A stretch of DNA of 64,000 bases, taken from Beroe forskalii. Its lineage: Eukaryota > Ctenophora > Nuda > Beroida > Beroidae. Numbering within the stretch: the stretch's first letter is position 1; every line of letters starts with the position of its first letter. A program made the translations under genes and the position numbers. Shown in pieces: positions 48,396-59,700 of this stretch. Location of the stretch: NCBI GenBank assembly GCA_011033025.1, contig WFMF01000012.1:650953-714952 (forward strand), given 5' to 3'. The notes under the pieces were generated by a model that saw nothing but the letters and a program-made list of their open reading frames with translations, was not told the origin of the DNA and did no database searches.

Positions 48396-48738
48396 GTCAG
48401 TCAAAATTTTCAATAAACTAGAATGAAATTGTTCATATTGGTCTAAGAATTGGGAAATGCTATATTATTGCCTCAAATAGACATATCAAGTGGCTCCAAA
48501 AACTAGGTAAACTAGGTGAAGAATAAAATCAAATACCTATAAAAGCTAGTCTTCTACTCTTCTTAGTAGAACAAATACAGACCATGGATGGAGCTGTTGG
48601 AGAGTTTTCTGGCTTGACTTCTTCTTTCTGAAAGTCAAGCCACATAACTCTCTGCAACAACTCCATCTATAGTCTTTGATGGAATCCATGAAAGAGTGCC
48701 TTCATCAAACATCTAGGCAGATCCAAATAAAGCATAAT
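48396..48738 (+). repeat. 340-bp tandem duplication, copy 2, with a hairpin
   Basis: Second copy; its hairpin spans 48,581-48,673, with one inserted G in the 3' stem (TCTCTGCAACAACTCCATC). The duplication lies within the diverged array of motif-bearing units. Beyond it, 48,740-49,690 shows only more of that array and then plain AT-rich DNA. Confidence 0.8.
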
Positions 48739-49689
48739 GAGACACCAAAAATGATATGGTGTAATGAAGGCTATAAACACTGAGCCACCTGAACTTAAAA
48801 AACTTTAAAAAAGTGGAAACATGGTGGAAATAAATACATGTTCATATTGAGCATAAAAATTAGCAAATGATTTGCCACAAATAGGCATGTCAAGTGGCAC
48901 CAAAACTATGTCAAGTGTTCGCTGAAAACTCGCATTGAAATAGATAACAAACAAAATAGATATATGTTGATATAGTGAAGGATAAAGTAGGAAATAGTTT
49001 GCCTCTAGTAGCTAAAAAAGTAGGTGAAATTTTCTGTATAAATTTGCTTACCAATTGAAAATGACAGAATATAAATTTTGTGGAGAATGAAGAGGGCAAT
49101 ATTTCCCTCAGATAGACATATCAAGTGGCACCAAAAAAGCAAAACTAGATAGATTTGAATGCTTACTAAAATATGAATAAGGCATCAAGAGGCATTTATA
49201 AATTATAGCTTCAAAGGAATAATCACATTCATGGACTCATGGAAAGTATTTTGCCTTAATGAGCTTAAACTTATTTCGTATAGAAGGATCATTGAAAAAA
49301 TATTCATATTTCAAGAACTACCAATAAAGCTGGCATCTTAGGAATAAAACTTGGAAAGGAAAACCTGTAAATGATAACATATTATAAGGAGATCTTACAG
49401 GACCAGAACACACCGAAAAACTGTTCTTATAATGGCAAAATAGCGTGATGTAAACAAGCATAAAATTCAAACAAGCATAAAAGTCTTAAATGTTTCACTT
49501 TTATAATTTTAAAGTATAGAAACACAAAACAATTGTTATTCGTCACCACAGAACCTTGGTAAGGCATTAAAAGACTTGGTAAAGACTTAACAGAAACTAG
49601 AAAGCAAGAAGGAACAGTGTATGGAGTGCTTTGCTGGTACTTCATATGAAACCGGCTATCCAGTTCTGACAAAAATTGGTCAATTTCTG

Positions 49690-50290
49690 GATGAATGCTG
49701 AGAAAATACTATGAACGTAGCGCGCGGCGCTATTTTCCTGGATGGTCGTTTTGACGGTTCAAATCGATCAGTCAAAACGACCAACTGTTGGTGAGAAATA
49801 GGGCCCTGGTTTAGCGCTTGCCGCGCCGCGCACTCCGTGCGCGTAACCAGGGTCCTGGCCCTGGTTAGGGCAAGCGCCGTACGTGCGGCGCTGATGTATT
49901 TTCAAGTATTTCAAGCTTGCTAAACACGTATATCCCTGTCTGCACGTTGCGCGGCGCGCTTCCTCAGAACAGGGAAGCGCCGGGAACAGGGAAGAAGCTT
50001 AAGCGCAAGCGTAGGGAAGCGCCGCGAGCGTACACACACCTAAGCGGGCTTTGGAAATTTCAAGCTTGTACCGCAATTTATTTATTTGTAAATTTTGTTT
50101 TAATGATGACTCGAAGCATGAGCACCTAGATAGTACTTTATGTTGCATTTAAGTTGCATTTAAGTTGAGACCATGAACACATTGTAACATGTGTTGAAAT
50201 GAACGATGTATTTTTGTGAAGAGTTTGTTGTGGAACCGTGTTGCTGTAAAGCAAAAAGTTTTATACTTTTATATTTTATACTTTGTATCA
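49690..50290 (+). repeat. GC-rich dispersed repeat, third copy
   Basis: Carries GCTAAACACGTATATCCCTG, TTGCGCGGCGCGCTTCCTCA and GCGGGCTTT as at 32,700-32,815. It then has ATGATGACTCGAAGCATGAG and GAAGAGTTTGTTGTGGAACC, which appear reverse-complemented at 32,130-32,300. An inverted repeat GGTCGTTTTGACGG...TCAGTCAAAACGACC lies at 49,744-49,782. The two parts therefore have different relative orientation in the two places. No gene is seen. Confidence 0.65.
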
Positions 50291-50954
50291 AAAAGAAGTA
50301 ATTTTGTTAGTGTTATGGTGGGGGCAACATAATTTTTGTACCTTGTACATTTTTACCCAGTGAATCTGATGGTGTACAAAGATAGCTGTATTTGTATTTC
50401 AAAGATATTAGATAATTGTACAAAAATAAGTATGTAAAAAACATGAATTATGTTACCATATTCTTTGTTACCATATTCTTTGTCCTTCCTGAAACCATTG
50501 CACATATACTTTTATTCATATCAGATCAATTTATTGTTATCAGATATTAATTTATTGCTATTTATTGTTATTGCGATACACCATTCATTATGAATGTCTG
50601 GTGCTTACTCAAGCTATATATAATATTTTACTCTCTTCGGAGATTTTTTACACAAAAAAAAATTATGTTACCTCCTCCCCCTTTGAATGGTTTCTCCCCA
50701 CAAGAACTCCAATTATAACTTGATAGTAAAGAAGTTTTGATCTATTTTTTCTTGTTCACTTCTGTGCACAATTGATGTATACTGCAACTGAATTATGATG
50801 GATGAATGATGCTTGTCGATAGAATGAATTTTAGATTGGCAAATGATCTCAATCCTATTTTATCCTAAACTGGTTTTATTGTGGGGCAGTACTAGCGGCT
50901 GATGGATCAAATAAGTGTAATTCACTTAATGAAAATTCATATTTATTACTAATT

Positions 50955-51686
50955 ATGTCAATTCCCAGACTTCCTATGATTTTGATATTGCTAAGTTTGG
51001 TTTCCCTGATATCAACTCGTGAATCATGGAAAACCCAGATTTCATTTGAGCTATGCAGGTCCAGCTCTGTCATTTCTGCCACCCGGACTCTAGCAAATAG
51101 TGGTTTTCATAAAGATTTAACCACACATCTAGACTTAGGACATTTTAATTCAGCATTTTTAATTGAAAATACAACATCAGACTTCTACTTGGATCTTGAC
51201 GAAATAAAGGAGGGACTGTTCTTGGGATACCCTCCAGTTTTTGCTGATAATGCTATCAATATTGAAGAAGCAGCAGACTCCTCCCCTTCACATTTGGTTG
51301 GTGTGCTATGTCAAACTCACCATGTTACCCTTCCCATACACCATAGATACCAACCAGCATCTAATAATCCATATAAATCTGTGTGCATTCCGTTCCCTAG
51401 AATTTTTGTTCCTGTTGTAACTCCTGATCAGCCTGATGTTCACATAGAAGATATTGAAAAGGAGCGAAATTGTAAATTGCTAACTGCACCATGTAGTGTA
51501 AATTCACTGCCAGAATGTGGATGGGAAGAAGTATCTATTTCAACTCCTTCTGAGGTCTGTAGTTCTGTTCCTACTGGTTTAATACAGAATCTTCCAATTG
51601 TGATGATCACTACCATTTTTACCCTAAGCCTTATTGTTATAGGAATGCTTTATGCATTATATTTCAAGAAATATAAATCTGACTAG
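50955..51686 (+). CDS. PIGX: PIGX, GPI mannosyltransferase I stabilising subunit
   Basis: One uninterrupted 243-residue frame. PIG-X partners PIG-M, the ER enzyme that adds the first mannose to the GPI-anchor precursor, and stabilises it. Seen here: a hydrophobic N-terminal signal peptide (residues 1-21, LPMILILLSLVSLIST), a luminal domain with LPIHHRYQPAS, matching the family's LPVH.RYH-type motif, a Cys/Trp segment CSVNSLPECGWEEV that parallels the family's CALEN..CQW region, and one C-terminal membrane helix (about 213-236) followed by KKYKSD. This is the type I layout expected, and length is close to the usual 250-260. The gene has no intron; the ATG gives the signal peptide directly, so this start is favoured. 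No canonical AATAAA was found before the next gene about 800 bp downstream. Confidence 0.85.
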   Translation: MSIPRLPMILILLSLVSLISTRESWKTQISFELCRSSSVISATRTLANSGFHKDLTTHLDLGHFNSAFLIENTTSDFYLDLDEIKEGLFLGYPPVFADNAINIEEAADSSPSHLVGVLCQTHHVTLPIHHRYQPASNNPYKSVCIPFPRIFVPVVTPDQPDVHIEDIEKERNCKLLTAPCSVNSLPECGWEEVSISTPSEVCSSVPTGLIQNLPIVMITTIFTLSLIVIGMLYALYFKKYKSD

Positions 51687-52479
51687 TTCTATCAGACTAT
51701 TTCTATCAGATCAGTACGATTGTCAGTTATGCCCATTATGTAATATGTGGATGATGCCTATTTGTACCTAAATTTATGTGACAAAACATAAATTTATTTA
51801 TATCAATAAGAAGTAATTAATTGCTTATGTGAACACTGAACTATGTGATTCTAGCCAAAGAAATATATTGATAAATAATGTAATAACTATCATTTATGTA
51901 CAGCATCAATTGAAGGACTAGTTTCATAAACTGAACCTTTTTACTGCCCTTCTTGGATTTATTTCATTTTGAAAGTTTTAAGAAGGTTGTTTTATTGTAT
52001 TCTTGTTGATTTTCTGAGTTTTGATGAATGTTTGTCACACTGAATTTATGAAGCAAGGAGTTTATCAGCAGCAAATAGAAACAGCACTTTTAGAAAAAGT
52101 TTGATTTCATTTGAAACTGAAAATTTTGTTTACAATATGCTACAAATTGAACACATCGATCTAAGTCTTTACTAATAGTTTCATGGGTATAAATACCCAA
52201 TCCTCAGAAGACGAAGTTCAACACACTTGTAAAATTATGTTGTGCATAATTCAGGAGTTTGAGATTGCTTGTCACTTGTATGAGCCAGTCTGAGAAAATT
52301 TCTATTAGTATTAGGCATTCAAATTATTCCTATTGTACCATATTAATGAAAGCTACTATATTGCTCTAAATACCACATGGAACAATTCAATATTTGTTTG
52401 CACATTATATTTTACACTTTGATTTTTTGCAATTGAATATATCACATATTTTGTAGAATACATGCTGTATTAGAACATC

Positions 52480-53502
52480 ATGGAATCAGAACCTCCATCA
52501 TATCATGTCGCAACAGGGGATGTTTATAATAATCCCAATAATTTTATGGTCAATAAGGTGGAACCTATTGGATACTTTAATCCAGGGGAAAGTAGCTCAG
52601 TGGGAGTTTCTAGTATAACTGCTGGTGGTTTGAGATTGGATAAGAGTAAGAAGATTGGAGAACGGCTTATCATTGACTTTGAGAAAGTTTCTTGCTGCCC
52701 TTGGGAACTGGTTGGCCTTGATCCAGACTGTAGAAACTATGTTCCTGAGGAGCTAAGAGTTAAAGGAATCAACCCCAACACATGGGCTGAGTGGTGTGAT
52801 GAACTAATGAAGATACAAAAGAAAGCTCCATCCATTGGAGGCTGTTTATGCATTTTTTGTTTCCCTGGATTCATTGCACAAACTTGTTTATGTGCCTTTT
52901 GTTGTCCCACATCTGCAGATCATTGTCTAAAATGGTTGCCCTGTTTTTATGGTGACTGGTATGTTGGACTTGGGAAATGGCAAAGAAAAGTGAATGCTGT
53001 ACTGAACCCATTAGATATGCATGCTAAGTTGAAGACATACAAACCTGGTCAAAAGTAAGTACTCTTATGAAAGAATTTGCCAATTGCACATTATATTATT
53101 TATCCGACCAAATCTATCCCCTTATTTAACTGCCTTGAAGTTTTGTCCAAAGGACCAGTTTAGAAAATACTGTTTTAAGAAAGTCCAGTGAAGAAGGGCC
53201 AGTTAAATAAGGGCCCATGAGTTACAGTATAGAATTTTTATTAGTGTCATTCAAACATGATATTTAGATCCATTATTTTGAAAAGTTTCGGTTTCAATAA
53301 GCATTAGTATTTATCAAGTTCCATCTTCAGGGCTCCTAAGTCATTGAACTATGCTACACGAATAGTTGGTAAAGATGAAAACTACGAAATGAGCATGTTG
53401 GAGATTGCGTTAACTGCAGAAGAGAGCAGGAAGTTAATGGAGGAGAGCTGGGATTGTGGTGTTAATGATGGCTGTACTTCTGGCAGAGGCAGGATCTTGT
53501 AA
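52480..53502 (+). CDS. Cysteine-rich protein of unknown family, two exons
   Basis: Exons 52480-53054 and 53331-53502 (donor GTAAGT, acceptor TCTTCAG) join in phase to code 248 residues, ending RGRIL. The first half is polar and Pro/Gly-rich. The middle has CCPWELVGLDPDC, PNTWAEWCDELM and then a Cys-rich hydrophobic patch GGCLCIFCFPGF..TCLCAFCCP, which could be palmitoylated or inserted in a membrane. The layout recalls CHIC/ERF4-type (cysteine-rich hydrophobic) proteins, but similarity is only by pattern; PLAC8 was also considered and lacks support. The C-terminus is acidic and helical. An AATAAA at 53,746-53,751 is a plausible poly(A) signal. It is about 800 bp downstream of PIGX on the same strand with no obvious functional link. 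Confidence 0.75.
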
Positions 53503-56500
53503 AGTTAAAAATGCAAGCTAAAAACTGTGAGAACATAGATATTTGGCACCTGTTAAAAGTAGCTGTGTTTTTGATCATAAATACCACAACTTCTTAATTT
53601 AGTTCAGATTTAATATTGTAGGCTGGTAAGTAATAGCTATTATCTTATCATTATCATTGCATTTAGGTCAATTTGATATCCTAGCTAAAATCTATGTGCA
53701 AGTTAAAACCTTTCAAAAACATTTACTATAAGCAGTTCTTGCTTAAATAAAGAATAATGTTATACAGGTGTCTTCTGGATATAATCGGTGACTACAATAT
53801 AATGCACTCAAAGTGCATTAAATGATTGTATTTAAATGAGTATCAAGTAAGATAAAACTTTGAGATACAACTTTTAAATTTATCTCATTTTATAGTTTCG
53901 ACACATATAACCAAAAAAGATAATCTTGGTGATTTTATTTGATTTTTAGTTTTTCCTCGTCAGATAAAAAGTAGTTATAGAATTTCGTGTTTGTTGAATT
54001 CAGTTTGTTAACCGATTATGTATACCTATCTTTAAATTTCATTGGCCATTGACTAAGGTAGGTAATTAGGAAAGGTCTGTAAACGAAGGCTATTAACTTT
54101 TAGCTACTGAGCTAGTTATATGTTATCCCATCATATTTTTATACTATTACTATGCTTCAACCTTATATTTATAAATGCAATGGCACATTGATTGTCATGA
54201 ATGTATTATATAGCAGTTCAGAATTCAGATTATTCATTGCAATGCAGGCTAACGTACAGATTTTTTAAACTTTTTAGAATGTAAATAGTATCAATGTATA
54301 TATTAGGTATGTAATGTTATATTTAATAAAGTATCATTTCAAATAGAGCAGTGCTATGTTTTCAATTCAATATCATAAAGTTGTTTTACTGTGCAAATTT
54401 CCTTGTATTTGAATTGTAAGAAGTACAAATTGACTAAATATGATACACCACAGTGTCAGTTTCACGTCATATCATCTTTTCATGGAGGATATAAAGACTT
54501 AATTCTATGCAATTAGGCGTCCCATATCAGATTCAAGGTACTTTCAGGTCACTATTCAGGTACCTTAGGTGTATAATGGAGTAATGCAAATGGGTGTGAT
54601 AAAGTCACTCACTCACTCAATGGTCAGGATTAAGAATAGTTACTTCTTAGTATCACAAAAGACTCAACATTGCTTGATGAAATTATCCAAAATAAAGTGA
54701 TACATTAGAAAAAATTGCAAAATTTGAGATCGTCCTTTGCAAGCGAAGCGAGTGGGCCACAGAAAGCATGAAAATTGGTCTGTGTGGAAATTTTAAATTT
54801 TTTGGATATGGGCCCAGCAGCTTCCGAATATGAAGTGAAAGCTTCAAATTGCTGGTTTGTGTTGAAAAGGTCGCCTCAATCTTTGGAAGAAGAGGGAGCT
54901 CTCCAATATTGAACTGGTTATGGTCAACTATGCTGTTTTGTGTCATGGTATTTACTGGTACCAAGACCATTTTATATCCATCTAAGCCTGAGTTTGACTC
55001 TGATAGTGTTATGATATTGTATGCAACGATGACTGGTGTGAAGACGTGTGAAGTGTGTTACGTTATACGTACTAATATGGTGTGAGTCAGTGTCAGGCAT
55101 CTATTATTTATTAAAAGTTTTAACTTGGTATGTGCTCCCTCAGTGTACAACCACAAACTACCTGTCATTGGATTGTTGTGGTAGATGACTCAACAATAAA
55201 GTTAAATGTATATTATGTATATTATGTATTATATGATCATTGATCTTGTACTTGTTTGTTATTGAGAGACGAGGTTATTACATTAGTGGTGCTTTTCCAT
55301 AATATTGTCCTTCACTGTTCACACTAAATTTGCTTTCTTTCCTGAAGACATTCGTCGAAATAGGGGGCTGGTTAATAAGGTGGCGAATTTTCTTCGTATA
55401 TTTTCCATTACTTGAGACGAAGTTACTGGCAACAGTATCTCATTCAATATGCTTTCTTCTCTAAATCCTTTGTCGAGGATTGCGGGCTTGTGAATAGGTA
55501 TGATAAATTGCCTCCTTATTTTTTTTTCAAATTGAGCCACATGAATCTCAAATCTAATCTCAAATCAACTGAAACATGAGATCTCAAATCTAATCTCAAT
55601 TCAACTCAAACATGAGATCCTATGAAGTTTAAATCATTTATTCGTAAATTTTTATCTGCGTCAAGTTCAAAACTGTAAGAGTGTAAGGAGAATTCGGTGA
55701 GATAGGATTCAGATAATGTGGAGTATGCTCCTAAGTCAGCCGCATATTAATTATTTGATACATATTCCATCTCAAGCACGGACCACTGACAACTAGCTGA
55801 GGAACCAAGAGAATCAGAAAGAAATCTAATCAGGAATTAAGTTTGAAATCCGGGCAAAAGTCCACTTGGGACATCAGTCGTTCAGTCCTTTCTCCCATAA
55901 TGCCATCATGCTATTCGTAAATATGTGATATGGGTAGGCCTCACAGCTCACTATTTATCTTCATCACATGATGTTTGCTAGCCAGGATCCATGTCAGATA
56001 GCATAATTAAATCCTCCCTCAAACTATTATTTACAATTATTATTATTTATTATAGTCCATTAGAATCTTCTCGGTTATTAGTCGACTGTATTTTCCATAG
56101 TAGGTATACGCACAATCCTGATGTTGTGATCTGTGTGTAAGGATTATGTGTCGGTGTACAGGTGTGTCAAATACATAACTCCATGAGCTGGGCTAGTCGG
56201 TGTATTGTACGATTATGTTAATAGCACTACAACTAATAGCACTAGAACTTAGAGTTGGTGAGTTGAAGTTGATGTCCTGGAGATTTCGTAACGTTGTCTT
56301 TTGCCTAGTTCAGTGCTAGGGGGAGGACTTGGAGGTTAAGTGAATAGTGATAATGAATGTTTCAAGTTGTTGCATATATTTTTTCCTTGTTCCCGAATTG
56401 TGATTTTTTAGCATTTTATTGATGTGAAATAAAACCATGATTCCATAATCCACACAAAGATGTCCAATGTTGTTATTTTCACGGAATCCATTCATTGATC

Positions 56501-56714
56501 CTCTAAAATATCTCTTCCATCCTTGATATCATTATTTCTCACATTATTTCGTGGCACTTCAGTGCCATTTCTCTCGCCCCTCAATCGGAAATTGATTTAC
56601 AAGAGTTTTGCCCATTATTCGACTTTAACCAATATTTCTATTCCCTTATGTCATTAAGCAAAGCCTCTCACTGCTCCAATCAACTAGGGTCCCGCTGTAC
56701 TATGAAGAAGAAGA
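53503..56714. other. Intergenic region
   Basis: About 3.2 kb of AT-rich DNA. A second AATAAA lies near 54,325. Small open frames at 54,683-55,085 and 55,319-55,540 have no recognisable domain or splice pattern. Two short direct repeats of CATGAGATC(T/C)...AATCTAATCTCAA lie at 55,540-55,625. I see no gene here. Confidence 0.5.
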
Positions 56715-59700
56715 ATGTCGAGTTTCCCGTACAGCCCAGATGACATTGTCCTAGCTCGAGTTCCGTCCGGTTGTATCTACTATGTGAGGATCCAGTCAGT
56801 TTCCCACGCCAGGAAGGAGTGTGTTGCTCAGTTCGACGATGGGAGCGTTGCAGCTGTTGCGTGGGCCAACATATTCGATGGTAAGGAACGGAGTGCTCTT
56901 AGTAATGTGTTGTTATTCACATTTCACTTATTAATGCAAGTGATTTTTCCATATAAGGCTCGTATGCCTATATTAATTGTCGCCTAAGTAACACAGGTCA
57001 TGGTGGATTATGTTTGTCCACGCCATCATATTGCTAAGAGACTGAAAGGTGCGGCCGCATTGAACGTTGCTTCAATAACCTTCCACCTTTAGTTCCACGA
57101 TATTTGCACATATTATGATTATAATATTTGAATACATATTGAACTTATAAAACAGTGGAATAGCGAATACCATGCCGTGTTTAAACTGGTTATTATAAAT
57201 CTTCACGGCTGCGTATAATCTGAGACCGCTGACGCTTCTTGACTGCTTTGATGTGAAAGCAATTGTAATTAATTTGCCCCAATGCTAGCCATTGTTATCA
57301 TCACGACTTCACGACAACAATTGCGGCATCCGGACATCTTCACAAATAGCTGGTGCTAGACACCTGCTAATTTACTAATTACACCCCGAGTACACTCAAA
57401 AACACACGACACAGTGTGTCCTGCACCTTGCCAAATGACGAACTTCTTTTGTTAAGTTTACTCACTTCCATGGTGTTTAACTTGCTGTGTTGGGAGTATA
57501 AAGCATTTGTCTGAGAACAGCACAAAGGAAATTGACCTCAGAAATTAAAACCATAAAACAATGGTACTTATGATTGGGACTTGTCAGAATTCATTATCTA
57601 GACAGGTTAGAAATAAAAATGCTTGATTTAGTTAAATGAAAACAAGATTTGAAAAAATTATATTTGTTGTAATTTGACATAGTATCCACTCCACTACTTC
57701 CACCTCTACCTCTCCTAAATATTCGATGTTGGCGCTGAGACGGATGTTATTGTGTGTGTTGTTTGCAAGGCGGGCGAGTCTACCTCTCCAAACGAGATAA
57801 TCCTCTGTGACAAATGCAACGTCGGTAAGTGCAGCTCTCTCGACCTTTTATCACATTGCCTAATGGTTCTTTTCAAATCAAAGTTTAGAGAATATTGAAC
57901 ATAGTGGTAAGTCTTTTCGACATTTACTAATCAGTGCGAGAGCTGACTGTCAACTTTCACACTGATAAATGCCGAGACGCTTTTGCGTAGAAATCAATTC
58001 TGTGGTTCGTATTCTGTGCCTCAAATTTGCTTTCGGGTAAACATTGCAGATCATGAGAGTATTAAATATAAGAGTTCAGTAAAAGTATTCCTAAAAAGGG
58101 GACTATGAAAATAAAAGCTCACCATATAAGTCCCTAGAAATTTTATATATGTTAAAATAACCATTTTATGTAGGCTTCAAAGTTCAAAGTGATTGTAAAT
58201 GGAGTATACCTATTTCACCAATCAAGCTGCATTTACCTCGGATTGACCACATTTCCTAACATCACCACATTTAAACATCGGTTGCAGTACATAATGTAAT
58301 GGGTAGCTCCACTTGAGCCTCACCTAAGTGAAACGTGTCTCAAGTTTGATTGAGCAATGCGGTGTAGCTGCTAACAGTGTGTGGTAAACTGGTGACATGC
58401 TGCCATGTTTATAAACCTAGTCAAAGTTTACAGTCTAAACCTTCTAATATCGGAGGTGTATTTACTGACCCGTAGCATCCCAAAATCATCATGACATTGG
58501 CCAATGAGCGTTCACAGTCGCGCGCTGATTATAGTCAAGTTTTGTGTGTTGGTAAACTAATACTCTAATAGCTAGAAGTGTAGTAAAACAGTAATACGGT
58601 GAGTAATAATGTCGAGCCACCTAGGGGCGAGCCTTTATTACGAACCTTTTAATGTACTAGTACTTCAACCACTATAAGGGACGTAAATGTGTAAATATTA
58701 TGATAAAACTTTTAGCGTTTTTAGCAGTTTCGCAACAGAACTTATCCTAATATGTGCGTTCTGCTAGCAGCTGCAGTAGAAATAATATGCAGCCGATATT
58801 AACAACGTTTGGCTTGTTCCGTAGTAACTTTTAACCTGGCTAATGAAACAATATAGCAGTAATTTTGTTGTTTTAATTTGGTTTAAGTTCGAGTGTAGAT
58901 ATGTGTCACAGGCCTGTTGTAGTTGGTGGGCCACGTTACATTGAACGTGTGTTTAACATTTCTACACGCCGCAAAACAAACGAGAAATGAGACTGACGTC
59001 ATTATCATAGTTTAATGTGGTTCATTGATTGTGACATGTCACCCATGATAAATGGCATCTGAGAGGAAAGCCCTTAATTAATAGCTGAATTCTATGATGC
59101 GAACAGTCTAAATAAAATACGGGTGAATACACGGTAAACTAATTGACTTTTGACATAATATGACAGCACTGTACTTTTTTAATGTGGTTGGTTTGTTGAT
59201 TGATTTATAGAATAGTCATAAGTATTACTTCCTTACGTTTTGAAGTATGCCGTGTAAATGCCAGGCTATATAATACGGAACGTCTTGACCTCCATGTGAA
59301 CCGTTGTCAGGTGTAGCAGGGTGCAGTATCGCCTAGAAACAAGACACTCAGAACAACTATAGTTCTCACTACTACATCATTTTATCATGTGCCCAATTAA
59401 TGGTTTATTAATGACGTCATGTTTGTGTGACGTGTGTTGGTTACACATTGCCCCTGACTCATTCTGGTTACATCAGCCTTTGTACCTACATAGTGTATAC
59501 AGTGTGTACCTGAGCACTGAGGAGCTGCATATATTATCTATAGGTAGGGTTCGATGTCATCACTTCACCATTTTAAACAATAGTAATGACGTATATCAGG
59601 TAGAAGATACACACTCCACAATACATGTGACATGAGCCTTTACAATGTCCAGAAAGCTGCTCTTGAGTCTCGAATCTCAGATAATATTCTAGCTTTCTAA

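Larger units (their letters stand above)
44940..49170 (+). repeat. Diverged units sharing a 30-bp motif
   Basis: The motif TTTTGCCTCAAATAGGCATG, continuing as CCAAGTGGCACCAA, or close variants appears near 44,990, 45,134, 46,996, 48,081, 48,350, 48,472, 48,871 and 49,107, always in the same orientation. The flanks are loosely alike (repeated AAATT, TTGTTCATATTGG, GAATAAA pieces). It looks like an old tandem array, interrupted by the fold-back at 46.0-46.9 kb and the LINE at 47.0-48.0 kb. No protein is supported. Confidence 0.65.

Noticed and set aside
52480..53502. Assignment of the cysteine-rich protein to the PLAC8 family
   Set aside because: The cysteine pattern and the Trp/Leu-rich flanks do not show the PLAC8 CCxxxxCPC-type motif, so the family was left open.
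54683..55540. Small open frames on both strands between the cysteine-rich gene and the Tudor-PHD gene
   Set aside because: No recognisable domain, no consistent splice sites and overlap on opposite strands.
59387..59635. 82-codon frame inside the Tudor-PHD intron
   Set aside because: No domain or splice support; no stop-free extension beyond chance for this composition.
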